DNA of 64,000 nucleotides from Halomonas alimentaria (GTDB lineage: Bacteria; Pseudomonadota; Gammaproteobacteria; Pseudomonadales; Halomonadaceae): contig NZ_WUTT01000001.1 in NCBI RefSeq assembly GCF_009902005.1, positions 1,452,541-1,516,540 of the forward strand. The letters are read 5' to 3'. The translations under genes and the position numbers were made by a program. How positions within the stretch are numbered: position 1 is the stretch's first letter; each line of letters starts with the position of its first letter. The notes under the pieces were generated by a model. It worked only from the letters and a program-made list of their open reading frames with translations, had not been told where the DNA came from and made no database searches. Of this stretch, positions 1 to 7,920 are shown piece by piece.

Positions 1-998
1 CTGACCAGCCGCGGCATCAGGAATCCCGGCAGCAGCTCCCTGAGGCCCGCGACCAGTTCGCGGGCCTCGTCGTCCGGGACGTCGAAGTGGGCCGCGCCGG
101 CTACCGGGTCGAGCACATGCAGATAGTAGGGCAGCACGCCGGCTTCGAAGAGCCGTTCGGAGAGCGTGGCCAGCGCCGCCACCGAGTCGTTGACCCCGCG
201 CAGCAGCACGCTCTGGTTGAGCAGGGTTACCCCGGCCGCGCGCAGGCGGGCACAGGCGGCGATGACGGCGTCATCGATCTCGTGGGGGTGGTTGATATGC
301 AGCACCATCACCTTCTGCAGGCGAGTGCCTCCGAGCCAGGTGAGCAGGGTGTCGTCGATGCGATCGGGGATCACCACCGGCAGGCGGGTATGAATCCGCA
401 GGCGCGTCAGGTGGGGGATCTCCTCCAGGCGCGCCACCAGCCAGGCGAGGCGCCGATCGCTGGCGGCCAGGGGGTCGCCGCCGGAGAGGATCGCCTCGTG
501 GATTGTGGTGTCGTCACGTAGGGTGTCGAGGGTCGCCTCCCACTGGGCCATGGAGGGGGAGTTCTCGGCGTAGGGGAAGTGGCGACGGAAGCAGTAGCGG
601 CAGTTCACCGCACAGGCAGGGCTCGCGATCAGCAGCACGCGCCCCGAGTACTTGTGGATCAGCCCCTTGGCCGGGGTATGCGCGGCCTCTTCCAGCGGGT
701 CGGCAACATAGCCTGGCGTGGGCCGGACCTCCTCGTCTAACGGGAGTACCTGACGCAGGAGGGGGTCGTGGGGATCGCCAGGTCGCATGCGCGAAAGGAA
801 GGCCTCCGGCACGCGCACCTCGAAGAGCTCATGGCCAGCCTCTGCCCCGGGCAGCCAGCGCTCGTCCAGCCCCAGGCGGCGACACAGCTCGCGCGGGTCG
901 CGGACGGCGCCGGCCAGCTGGGCCTGCCAGGCGGGCTGCAACGTCAGCGGTTCGCCTTCGTCATGACGCTGCAAAGGGGCGGGGCTTCGGGTTATCAT
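1..998 (-). CDS. epmB: EF-P (R)-beta-lysine 2,3-aminomutase EpmB, 3' part outside window
   Basis: Radical-SAM lysine 2,3-aminomutase of the EpmB type, which turns (S)-alpha-lysine into (R)-beta-lysine for attachment to elongation factor P. The reading frame is open from an ATG at 998 to the window edge (about 332 codons), so the C-terminus is missing. The radical-SAM cluster motif CRYCFRR follows PACAVN around residues 125-140. PLP-enzyme-like stretches such as ILSGGDPL and LHINHPHEI follow. It is divergent from efp (118 bp between starts), and epmA lies just beyond, so all three genes of the lysylation pathway are together. The enzyme acts in the cytoplasm with 4Fe-4S, SAM and PLP. The exact start is an inference, but the frame is certain from the cysteine motif. 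Confidence 0.93.
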   Translation of the reverse strand, partial: MITRSPAPLQRHDEGEPLTLQPAWQAQLAGAVRDPRELCRRLGLDERWLPGAEAGHELFEVRVPEAFLSRMRPGDPHDPLLRQVLPLDEEVRPTPGYVADPLEEAAHTPAKGLIHKYSGRVLLIASPACAVNCRYCFRRHFPYAENSPSMAQWEATLDTLRDDTTIHEAILSGGDPLAASDRRLAWLVARLEEIPHLTRLRIHTRLPVVIPDRIDDTLLTWLGGTRLQKVMVLHINHPHEIDDAVIAACARLRAAGVTLLNQSVLLRGVNDSVAALATLSERLFEAGVLPYYLHVLDPVAGAAHFDVPDDEARELVAGLRELLPGFLMPRLV

Positions 999-1115
999 GC
1001 GGCACCAGTCAATGCTGACGAGATTGCGCCTCGTAAGGCATGCCCTCGTCGAAAATCGTTTCCCAGTGCGCCGCCGGGGCTCCGGTGACGCGCTCAAATC
1101 CATGGGTGAGTGAAG

Positions 1116-1682
1116 ATGGCGAACTATTCTACCAACGAATTCAAGGCCGGTCTGAAGGTGATGCTCGACGGCGACCCCTGTGCGATCGTCGAGAACGAGT
1201 TCGTCAAGCCGGGCAAGGGCCAGGCGTTCAACCGCGTCAAGCTGCGCAACCTGATGACCGGCCGCGTCTGGGAGCGCACCTTCAAGTCCGGCGAGAGCCT
1301 GGAAGGCGCCGATGTCCTGGATCTGGATATGGAGTATCTCTATAACGATGGCGAGATGTGGTACTTCATGAAGACCGACGGCTCCTTCGAGCAGTATCCG
1401 GTGGAGAAGAAGGCCCTGGGCGACACCGAGAAGTGGCTCAAGGAGCAGGTGGTCTACACCATCACTCTGTGGAACGACAACGCCATCAGTGTGAGCCCGC
1501 CCAACTTCATCGAACTCGAGGTGACCGAGACCGACCCCGGCCTGAAGGGCGACACCGCCCAGGGCGGCTCCAAGCCGGCGACCCTCTCCTCCGGTGCCGT
1601 GGTGCGTGTGCCGCTGTTCATCAACGAGGGCGAGGTCCTCAAGGTGGATACGCGGAGCGGCGAGTACGTCTCCCGCGCCTGA
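1116..1682 (+). CDS. efp: Translation elongation factor P
   Basis: 188-residue EF-P, the normal length, with the KOW-like N-terminal domain followed by two OB domains. EF-P enters the ribosomal E site and rescues polyproline stalling. The modified residue is Lys34 in the loop VKPGKGQAF; a lysine here fits beta-lysylation by EpmA/EpmB, while rhamnosylated EF-Ps carry arginine. An ATG at 1116 gives the canonical MANYSTNEF start; an in-frame GTG six bases upstream is less likely. A purine-rich site (GGGTGAG) precedes it. The gene is divergent from epmB and is followed by a 120-bp structured repeat before epmA. Confidence 0.98.
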   Translation: MANYSTNEFKAGLKVMLDGDPCAIVENEFVKPGKGQAFNRVKLRNLMTGRVWERTFKSGESLEGADVLDLDMEYLYNDGEMWYFMKTDGSFEQYPVEKKALGDTEKWLKEQVVYTITLWNDNAISVSPPNFIELEVTETDPGLKGDTAQGGSKPATLSSGAVVRVPLFINEGEVLKVDTRSGEYVSRA

Positions 1683-1704
1683 TTGCATTTAGCTGCGAGC
1701 TGAA

Positions 1705-1824
1705 AGCGGCGCCGGGGACAGGTCGAAGCGGAGGTCCTATGCCACGGATGGCATCGGTAGCGCCCAGGGATGGGTTTACAGCGCCTCCGCGTAGGCCTGT
1801 CGCCGGATAAGCCGCGGCTTTGCA
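1705..1824 (+). repeat. Structured interspersed repeat, copy 1
   Basis: This 120-bp intergenic element has a second copy of identical length in opposite orientation at 6555-6674. It can fold into an outer stem (1712-1734 with 1784-1806, 19 of 23 positions complementary plus a G-T pair) enclosing a perfect 6-bp hairpin ATGCCA/TGGCAT (1739-1744 and 1749-1754) and a second hairpin around the conserved core at 1757-1784. No ORF or ribosome-binding site is visible inside. It lies between efp and epmA, so it would be transcribed if the two form one unit. Confidence 0.8.
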
Positions 1825-1829
1825 CTATG

Positions 1830-1853
1830 AAGGCCACGCTTATGCGTGGCCTT
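1830..1853 (+). terminator. Hairpin before epmA
   Basis: Perfect 10-bp stem AAGGCCACGC/GCGTGGCCTT with a TTAT loop. There is no T-tract after it, so it may be a weak terminator or attenuator between efp and epmA rather than a strong stop. Confidence 0.5.
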
Positions 1854-1875
1854 GGCGATTCTGGAGACCCTGAAG

Positions 1876-2862
1876 ATGATCGACGACTGGCGCCCCACGG
1901 CGACCATCGTGACCCTGCGCGAGCGGGCGCGGTTGATTGCCGAGGTGCGCACCTTCTTCGCCGAGCGCGGCGTGCTGGAGGTGGAGACCCCGGTGCTTGG
2001 CCATGGCGGCAGCACCGATGTGCATCTCGCGTCGCTATCCGCCGAGGCCACCACGCCTGCCGGGCGCGAGCGGCTGTGGCTGCAGACCTCGCCGGAGTTC
2101 GCCATGAAGCGGCTGCTGGCGGCGGGCGCAGGGCCTATCTTTCAACTGGCGCGCTGCTTTCGCGACGGCGAGGTGGGGCGGCGCCACAACCTCGAATTCA
2201 CCATGCTGGAGTGGTACCGCCCGGGCCTCCCTCTCGCTGCCCTCATCGAGGAGACCACCGATCTGGTGCGCCGGGTGCTGGGCCGAGAATCGGGGGATGA
2301 CCCCGTACCTCTGCGGCGTCGCCGTTATCGCGAGCTGTTCCGGGAGGCCCTGGGCATCGACCCCTTCACCGTGCCTATCGAAACGCTGCGTCGGCTGGCG
2401 GCGGAGCGGGGCGGACTTGCCATGGACGATGCCCCTCGTGACGACTGCCTCGACCTGCTGATGAGCCTGGTCATCGAGCCGCAGCTGGGGCGGGGCGGGG
2501 TCGAGGCGGTGGTGGACTACCCGGCGAGCCAGGCGGCCCTGGCCCGGCGCCACCGAGACCCCGAGGACGGGGAGTGGGTGGCCTCGCGGTTCGAGCTCTA
2601 TCTTGAGGGGCTGGAGCTCGCCAACGGCTACGACGAACTCACCGATGCCGCCGAGCAGGCCGCGCGCTTTGCCGAGGACAACGCCACCCGACGGGCGGCG
2701 GGGCTGCCGGAGGTAGACGTGGACGTGCGCCTGCTGGCGGCACTCGAGCACGGCATGCCAGCGGGCAGCGGCGTGGCACTTGGCATCGACCGGTTGATCC
2801 AGCTGGCGCTGGGCCACGAGAGCGTGGCGGAGGTCATGGCCTTCGCCACGCCGCGCTGTTAA
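1876..2862 (+). CDS. epmA: EF-P--(R)-beta-lysine ligase EpmA
   Basis: Class II lysyl-tRNA-synthetase paralogue without the anticodon-binding domain. It activates (R)-beta-lysine with ATP and transfers it to Lys34 of EF-P. The protein has 328 residues, normal for EpmA and far shorter than LysRS. Motif 2 is visible as [20 protein letters not shown] and motif 3 as [15 protein letters not shown] near the C-terminus. I chose the ATG at 1876 (GGAGA about 8 bases upstream) over a GTG at 1846, because the latter lies in the hairpin and adds unconserved residues. Its TAA stop shares the TTAA sequence with the stop of the convergent psd gene, a four-base overlap. Confidence 0.96.
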   Translation: MIDDWRPTATIVTLRERARLIAEVRTFFAERGVLEVETPVLGHGGSTDVHLASLSAEATTPAGRERLWLQTSPEFAMKRLLAAGAGPIFQLARCFRDGEVGRRHNLEFTMLEWYRPGLPLAALIEETTDLVRRVLGRESGDDPVPLRRRRYRELFREALGIDPFTVPIETLRRLAAERGGLAMDDAPRDDCLDLLMSLVIEPQLGRGGVEAVVDYPASQAALARRHRDPEDGEWVASRFELYLEGLELANGYDELTDAAEQAARFAEDNATRRAAGLPEVDVDVRLLAALEHGMPAGSGVALGIDRLIQLALGHESVAEVMAFATPRC

Positions 2863-3695
2863 ATCGCCCCCAGCGACTGCCCCATCTGCACCTTGGCGCC
2901 GGGCTCGAGGCCGTCGGCGAAGTCCACCGGCTCACTGAACGCCATCACCACCGTGGAGCCGAGCTTGAAGCGGCCCATCTCCGCGCCCTTCTCGAGCCTG
3001 ATCGGGGTGTCGAAGCGAATGCGCTGCAAGTCACCCTTGGGCAGCGGGGTGATCTGGCCCGCCCATACCGTCTCGATGGCGGCGACGATCATCGCCCCCA
3101 CCAGCACCATGGCCATGGGGCCCTGTTCGGTGTCGAAGTGGCACACCAGGCGCTCGTTGCGGGCGAAGAGGCCGGCGACATGTTCGGTGGTGGCGGCGTT
3201 GACCGAAAAGAGCCGTCCCGGCACGTAGACCATCTCGGTCAGGGTGCCGGAGAGAGGCATGTGTACCCGGTGGTAGTCGCTGGGCGAGAGGTAGACCGTG
3301 GCGAAGCTGCCGCCCAGGTAGCGGGTTGCGGCCTCCACGTCGCCACCCAGCAGCGCCTCGGCGGAGAAGCGGTGCCCCTTGGCCTGCATCAACTGGCCCG
3401 CCTCGATGGTGCCGAACTGCGAGAGCCGCCCGTCGGCGGGGCTGACCAGCCCCTCACTAATGGGGCGCACGCCGTCCTTCAGCGCCCGGGTGAAGAAGTC
3501 GTTGAAGGTGGCGTAGGCCGTCGGATCCGGCTCGACGGCCTCGGCCATGTCCACCCCGAAGCGCCGGATGAAGGTGCGCACCAGGGCATTCTTGATCACC
3601 GGGTGGCGACACTCGGCGAGTTGACCCACCAGCCGCGAGAGCAGGTGGTGGGGCAGGGGGTACTGGATCAGGGCAAACAGCTTGGATAGGGACAC
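2859..3695 (-). CDS. psd: Phosphatidylserine decarboxylase proenzyme
   Basis: Makes phosphatidylethanolamine from phosphatidylserine at the inner membrane. The 278-residue proenzyme cleaves itself at the LGST motif: Gly246/Ser247 become the end of the beta chain and the N-terminal pyruvoyl group of the alpha chain. A Tyr-His motif (SDYHRVHMP) typical of the family is present. The order psd-(rhdA)-rsgA-orn resembles that of other gammaproteobacteria. It overlaps the epmA stop by four bases. Upstream lies a 222-bp gap holding a REPIN-like element. Confidence 0.97.
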   Translation of the reverse strand: MSLSKLFALIQYPLPHHLLSRLVGQLAECRHPVIKNALVRTFIRRFGVDMAEAVEPDPTAYATFNDFFTRALKDGVRPISEGLVSPADGRLSQFGTIEAGQLMQAKGHRFSAEALLGGDVEAATRYLGGSFATVYLSPSDYHRVHMPLSGTLTEMVYVPGRLFSVNAATTEHVAGLFARNERLVCHFDTEQGPMAMVLVGAMIVAAIETVWAGQITPLPKGDLQRIRFDTPIRLEKGAEMGRFKLGSTVVMAFSEPVDFADGLEPGAKVQMGQSLGAI

Positions 3696-3731
3696 TAGGC
3701 GGGGAGCTCTCTAAGGCTTAGGGGTATTGGT

Positions 3732-3869
3732 TGTAGGAGGGAGGCTCCGCCTCGCGACTGGAGGCCGAAGGCCTCCCGGTAAGGTTGCAAGGCTTGGGCA
3801 ACACCACCAGTGCGCCTGACGGCGCCAATCGCGATGCAGAGCCGGGATGCCGGACCGATCCCTCCTACA
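3732..3869. repeat. REPIN-like inverted pair of REP sequences
   Basis: Two REP-like units face each other. Unit 1 (3732-3757) is TGTAGGAGG, then a 5-bp palindrome GAGGC-TCC-GCCTC, then GCGA. Unit 2 (3869 back to 3829, minus strand) starts with the same 11 bases TGTAGGAGGGA and also ends in CGCGA after a longer palindromic middle. Between them lies a hairpin GGAGGCC-GAA-GGCCTCC (3760-3776). The GTAG head plus palindrome is the layout of REPs moved by RAYT transposases. It occupies the psd-rhdA gap. Confidence 0.7.
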
Positions 3870-3917
3870 GTTCGCTTGCACGTTGATGTGCCAAGCGCCA
3901 TTTTTGAAGTTTCCAGC

Positions 3918-4748
3918 TTACTTCTCGACCGGGGTGTCGTCGCGATTGCCCCACTCCTTCCAGGAGCCGGCATAGCCGCGGATCTTCTCGAACCCCAGCG
4001 CCTTGCCTACCAGCCAGGTGAAGCCGCTGCGGTGGTGGCTCTGGCAGTGGGTGACCACTTCCATATCCGGGGTCAGGCCCAGCGCCTCGAGCTCGGTGAT
4101 CAGTTCGGCATAGTCGCGGATGCGCAGGCCGCGCTCGCGGTCCATGGCCTGGGTCCACTCCAGGTTTACCGCGCCGGGAATATGGCCCAGGCGCTTGTTC
4201 TCGCCCTTCTCGCCGCGATACTCCTCGGGGGAGCGGGCGTCCCATATCGCGAAGCCCTTCTCGTCCAGGCGCTCGACCAGTTCGCTGCGCTCGATCTGCA
4301 CCTCGGGCCGGAGGATCTCCGCCTCATACTCGCTGGGAGTGGGCCGGCTCGCCTCGCTTTCGAGCGGCTTGCCCGCCTCGCGCCAGGCGTGGATGCCACC
4401 GTTGAGGTAGGAGTAGCGGGTGTGGCCGATCAGTTCCAGGGTCCACAGCAGGCGACCCGCCCAGCCACCGCCCTCGTCGTCGTAGGCGACCACGTGGGTG
4501 TCCCGGGTCAGGCCCAGTTCGCTGAACAGCGCCGAGAGCTGCTCGACGGTGGGCTCGAGGCATGGCACCTCGCCTTGGCCGCGCATCAGCCGGGCCTTAT
4601 CGAGGAACACCGCGCCAGGCACGTGGCCCTCGGCGTAGCTCTCGGCGCGCATCGGCACGTCGACGATCAGCAGCGAGGCATCGTCGAGATGCTCGGCGAG
4701 CTCTTCCGGCTCGACAATCAGCGGCAGCAGGTTGGCTTCGGAACTCAT
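3918..4748 (-). CDS. rhdA: Thiosulfate sulfurtransferase (tandem rhodanese), RhdA type
   Basis: 276 residues forming two rhodanese domains; the N-terminal one is inactive (no catalytic Cys) and the C-terminal one carries the persulfide-forming Cys235 in the loop CQSHHRSG. That loop resembles CQTHHRS of Azotobacter RhdA, as I recall it, rather than the CGSGVTA-type loop of 3-mercaptopyruvate sulfurtransferases, so thiosulfate or another small sulfur donor is the likely substrate. A good ribosome-binding site (AAAGGAG) precedes the ATG at 4748. It is cytoplasmic with no signal peptide. It sits between psd and rsgA on the same strand. Confidence 0.9.
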   Translation of the reverse strand: MSSEANLLPLIVEPEELAEHLDDASLLIVDVPMRAESYAEGHVPGAVFLDKARLMRGQGEVPCLEPTVEQLSALFSELGLTRDTHVVAYDDEGGGWAGRLLWTLELIGHTRYSYLNGGIHAWREAGKPLESEASRPTPSEYEAEILRPEVQIERSELVERLDEKGFAIWDARSPEEYRGEKGENKRLGHIPGAVNLEWTQAMDRERGLRIRDYAELITELEALGLTPDMEVVTHCQSHHRSGFTWLVGKALGFEKIRGYAGSWKEWGNRDDTPVEK

Positions 4749-4810
4749 GGGGCTCTCCTTTCCGGTATCAGGGGCTGGCCTGGTGTCAGGTCCTTGGTCT
4801 CTGCGCGCCC

Positions 4811-5845
4811 TCAGCTCGCCTCCAGCGAGTCGAGAATGCGGCGGTAGCTGGCGAAGCGCTCGGGATGAATCTCGCCACGTTCCACCGCTTCCAGCAGGGC
4901 GCAGCCGGGTTCCTGGCGGTGGCGACAGTCGCGGAACCGGCAGTGGCCCAGGAAGGGGTGGAACTCGATGAAACCCTCGGTGACCTGCTGCTCGTCGAGG
5001 TGGATCAGGCCGAATTCGCGAATCCCCGGGGAGTCGATCAGTTCGGCACCCTCCGCTTCCGGCAGGCGATAGAGCCGTGCGGTGGTGGTGGTATGGGTTC
5101 CCTTGCGTGAATCCTTCGACAGCTCGCCGATGCGAAGTTCCTCGTCGGGCAGCAGGCGGTCGATCAGCGACGACTTGCCCACGCCGCTCTGGCCCACGAA
5201 TACAGAGGTGCGGCCGGCGAGGCGGGCATGCAGGGTGTCGAGGCCCCCCTCACGCTCGGTGGTGGTGGTCACTACCGGGTAGCCCAGTCCCTCGTAGCGG
5301 CGCAACAGCGCCATCAGCTCGCCACCGTCATCGGGCAGCAGGTCGACCTTGTTGAGCACCAGCACCGGAAGGATCCCGGTAGCCTCAGCGGCCACCAGGT
5401 AGCGGTCGATCAGGTTGGGGTGGGGCTCGGGCTCCACCGCGAAGACGATCAGGATCTGATCGATATTGGCCGCCACCGGCTTGAGCTGGCCGCGGGCATC
5501 GGGGCGTTCGAGCACGCTTGCACGCTCGCCGCGGGCCACCACCACGCCCTCCACGGTGCGTCCCTCGGCATCCGTCCTGCCGCGCCACACCACCCGGTCA
5601 CCGGTGACCAGGCCCTCGAGGTTGGCGCGCAGGTGGCAGCGTATCACCTCGCCATCGGCGTCCGGTCGCACGTCCAGAGTGCGCCCGAAGTGGGCGATCA
5701 CCCGACCCGGCTGCTCGGGACCGTAGTCCCCCGCGGCGAGCAGCTCGTCCTCCGGGACGTCACGTCGGGTCGCACGCTCGGCGCGTTCGGCCTGGATCTT
5801 CTCGATACGCCAGCGCTGCTGGCGGCTCAGCTTGCGTTTGCTCAT
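4811..5845 (-). CDS. rsgA: Small ribosomal subunit biogenesis GTPase RsgA
   Basis: 344-residue circularly permuted GTPase that assists late 30S maturation. The order is N-terminal OB-like domain, then G4 (LNKVDLL), then G1 (GQSGVGKSSLI), then G3 (DSPGIREFGL), and a C-terminal zinc knuckle with Cys/His in HCRFRDCRH...PGC. The N-terminus is basic (MSKRKLSRQQRWR), as usual. It is divergent from orn, with a symmetric palindrome between the two genes that contains TACAAT on both strands. Confidence 0.97.
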   Translation of the reverse strand: MSKRKLSRQQRWRIEKIQAERAERATRRDVPEDELLAAGDYGPEQPGRVIAHFGRTLDVRPDADGEVIRCHLRANLEGLVTGDRVVWRGRTDAEGRTVEGVVVARGERASVLERPDARGQLKPVAANIDQILIVFAVEPEPHPNLIDRYLVAAEATGILPVLVLNKVDLLPDDGGELMALLRRYEGLGYPVVTTTTEREGGLDTLHARLAGRTSVFVGQSGVGKSSLIDRLLPDEELRIGELSKDSRKGTHTTTTARLYRLPEAEGAELIDSPGIREFGLIHLDEQQVTEGFIEFHPFLGHCRFRDCRHRQEPGCALLEAVERGEIHPERFASYRRILDSLEAS

Positions 5846-5861
5846 GAGGCCCTGATGCTCG

Positions 5862-5881
5862 GTACAATGAAGGCATTGTAC
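5862..5881. promoter_or_regulatory. Symmetric palindrome with -10-like hexamers on both strands
   Basis: GTACAATG-AAGG-CATTGTAC is a perfect 8-bp inverted repeat in the 95-bp space between rsgA and orn. Each arm contains TACAAT, a good sigma-70 -10 hexamer, one facing each gene. No convincing -35 hexamers are visible, so the promoter reading is inference; it could also be an operator. Confidence 0.5.
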
Positions 5882-5940
5882 TCATCCATGACGCCGGCTG
5901 TCGCCAGGTTGCGAGCCGGCCCCGCAGGAGAAGGCTTTCC

Positions 5941-6546
5941 ATGAGTTCGCAAGCGTCAGCGAAAGAGAGCAAGCAGGATCCCCGCAAGCAGCGCCTGGTG
6001 TGGATCGATCTGGAGATGACCGGGCTGGACCCGGAGAAGGAACGCATCATCGAGGTGGCCACCCTGGTCACCGACGCCGAGCTCAACGTGGTCGCCGAGG
6101 GACCGGTGATTGCGGTCAGGCAGCCCGACGCCCTGCTCGGGGCGATGGACGAGTGGTGCACGAAGACCCACGGCGAGTCGGGGCTGACCGCGCGGGTGCA
6201 GGCCAGCGATATCGACACCGCCGAGGCCGAGCGGCGTACCCTCGAGTTCCTGCGCGAGCATGTCGACTCCGGCACCTCGCCGATGTGCGGCAACAGCATC
6301 CATCAGGATCGCCGCTTCCTGGAACGCGAGATGCCCGAGCTGCTGGCCTTCTTCCACTACCGCAACCTGGATGTCTCCACCCTCAAGGAGCTGGCCAAGC
6401 GCTGGAATCCCGGCGCCATGGCCGGCTTCAAGAAGCGCAACGTGCACCTGGCCATGGACGACATCAAGGAGTCCATCGCCGAGCTGGCCCACTACCGCGA
6501 GACCTTCCTGCGCCTGCCGGGCCAGTGGAGCGACGAGGAGGAATAG
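5941..6546 (+). CDS. orn: Oligoribonuclease
   Basis: 201-residue DEDDh 3'-5' exoribonuclease that degrades 2-5 nt RNAs, including pGpG from cyclic-di-GMP turnover. Asp23 and Glu25 ([10 protein letters not shown]), the later Asp in [10 protein letters not shown], and the His/Asp pair in [11 protein letters not shown] form the metal site. Its N-terminal tail is about a dozen residues longer than in Escherichia coli. A strong AGGAGA site precedes the ATG. It is convergent with queG, with the second copy of the 120-bp structured repeat between them. Confidence 0.98.
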   Translation: MSSQASAKESKQDPRKQRLVWIDLEMTGLDPEKERIIEVATLVTDAELNVVAEGPVIAVRQPDALLGAMDEWCTKTHGESGLTARVQASDIDTAEAERRTLEFLREHVDSGTSPMCGNSIHQDRRFLEREMPELLAFFHYRNLDVSTLKELAKRWNPGAMAGFKKRNVHLAMDDIKESIAELAHYRETFLRLPGQWSDEEE

Positions 6547-6554
6547 GCCTCGTT

Positions 6555-6674
6555 GGCACAGGCGCGGCTTTTCCGGCGTCGGGTCCGATCGGGGGCGCTG
6601 TGAACCCATCCATGGGCGCTACCTCGGCCGTCCCTGGTCCTCGGACCCCCTCCGGACCAGCCCCCGGCGCCGCT
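6555..6674 (-). repeat. Structured interspersed repeat, copy 2
   Basis: 120 bp, collinear without gaps with the repeat at 1705-1824 when read on the minus strand. The core at 6595-6622 matches copy 1 at 26 of 28 positions, and the outer 13 bases at one end are identical. The stem arms differ in sequence from copy 1 but remain largely self-complementary. The inner ATGCCA/TGGCAT hairpin of copy 1 is not preserved here. It lies between the convergent orn and queG genes and may also serve as their shared transcript end. Confidence 0.8.
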
Positions 6675-6690
6675 CACTACCGCGGTGTCC

Positions 6691-7794
6691 TCAAGCGCTA
6701 GTAATGACGTTCTGGCGCCTTTCCTGCTGCCGGCCCAGCGCCCAGCGCACATGCTCGCGAACCAGGTCGGAGGGGTAAGCCAGCCGCGCGCGCAGCGCGG
6801 CCTCCACGGCTACGCTCCAGGGGGCGTTGCCCAGCCCTACGGCGAGGTTGCGCAGCCAGCGCTCATAGCCGATGCGGCGGATCGGGCTGCCGGCGGTCTT
6901 GTCCAGGAACTCCTCCTCGCCCCAGGCGAACAGCGACAGCAGGCTGGCGCGGTCGAGATCGTTGCGCGGCGTGAAGTCCTTCTCGGCAGTGGGGGTGGCG
7001 AAGCGGGTGAAGGGGCAGACCAGCTGGCAGTCGTCGCAGCCGAACACGCGGTTGCCCATGGCCTCGCGGTAGCGCTCGGGAATCACGCCGAACAGCTCGA
7101 TGGTCAGGTAGGAGATGCAGGCCCGGGCGTCCACCACGCGGTCCTCGACGATGGCGCCGGTGGGGCAGGCCGTGCGGCAGGCGCTGCAGCTGCCGCAGTG
7201 CTCGCCCTCGAAGGGCGGGTCCACCGGCAGCGGCAGGTCGGTATACAGCTCGCCCAGGAAGAACAGCGAGCCGGCCCGGGGGTTGAGCAGCATGGCGTTC
7301 TTGCCGACCCAGCCGAGCCCCGCCTTGCGGGCGAGGGCGCGCTCCATCACCGGTGCCGAGTCGACGAAGGCGCGGTAGCCGAAGGGCCCTGCCTCGGCCT
7401 CGATCCACTTGGCCAGCGTCGCCAGACGCTTGCGCATCAGCTTGTGATAGTCGCGGCCGGTGGCATAGCGCGATACATAGGCCGTCTCGGGCCGCTCCAG
7501 CGTGGCCAGGGTCTCCACCTCGGCGGGCAGGTAGTCCAGGCGCACGCTGATCACCCGTATGGTGCCCGGCACCAGCTCGGCGGGGCGGGTGCGCTTGGTA
7601 CCGTGCTTGGCCATGAAGCCCATCTCGCCATGCTGGCCGGCATCCAGCCAGCGCGAGAGGCGCGCCTCATCCTCGGCCAGGTCGACATCGGTGATGCCGA
7701 GCTGCTGGAAGCCGAGTTCGACTCCCCAGGCCTTGATGCGCTCGGCCAGGGCATGCAGATCGGGGGCGTCGGCGTGGACAGACGAGGAAGACAT
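6691..7794 (-). CDS. queG: Epoxyqueuosine reductase QueG
   Basis: 367-residue cobalamin- and iron-sulfur-dependent enzyme that reduces epoxyqueuosine to queuosine in tRNA position 34, the last step of the pathway. Two ferredoxin-like 4Fe-4S motifs are visible around residues 195-255: CGSCSACRTACPTGA and CDDCQLVCP. The N-terminal half is the cobalamin-binding domain. It is divergent from nnr, the same arrangement as in E. coli. The B12 dependence makes the cobalamin adenosyltransferase at 21022 relevant to corrinoid supply, although QueG itself uses cobalamin as a redox cofactor. Confidence 0.97.
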   Translation of the reverse strand: MSSSSVHADAPDLHALAERIKAWGVELGFQQLGITDVDLAEDEARLSRWLDAGQHGEMGFMAKHGTKRTRPAELVPGTIRVISVRLDYLPAEVETLATLERPETAYVSRYATGRDYHKLMRKRLATLAKWIEAEAGPFGYRAFVDSAPVMERALARKAGLGWVGKNAMLLNPRAGSLFFLGELYTDLPLPVDPPFEGEHCGSCSACRTACPTGAIVEDRVVDARACISYLTIELFGVIPERYREAMGNRVFGCDDCQLVCPFTRFATPTAEKDFTPRNDLDRASLLSLFAWGEEEFLDKTAGSPIRRIGYERWLRNLAVGLGNAPWSVAVEAALRARLAYPSDLVREHVRWALGRQQERRQNVITSA

Positions 7795-7829
7795 GATCGC
7801 GGAAACACCGTGCAGGGGGCCTGCGTCAC

Positions 7830-7857
7830 TTGGCGCAAGCCACGAAGGCTTTACACT
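7830..7857 (+). promoter_or_regulatory. Putative sigma-70 promoter of the nnr operon
   Basis: TTGGCG (7830-7835), 16-bp spacer, TACACT (7852-7857), in the queG-nnr divergent gap about 65 bp before the nnr start. Hexamers match 4 of 6 (-35) and 4-5 of 6 (-10). Confidence 0.45.
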
Positions 7858-7920
7858 GTTCGATAAGCGCGTTCATCGAACCATCGCCATGATAAAGCAT
7901 TGCCACCCGGGAGACACCGC

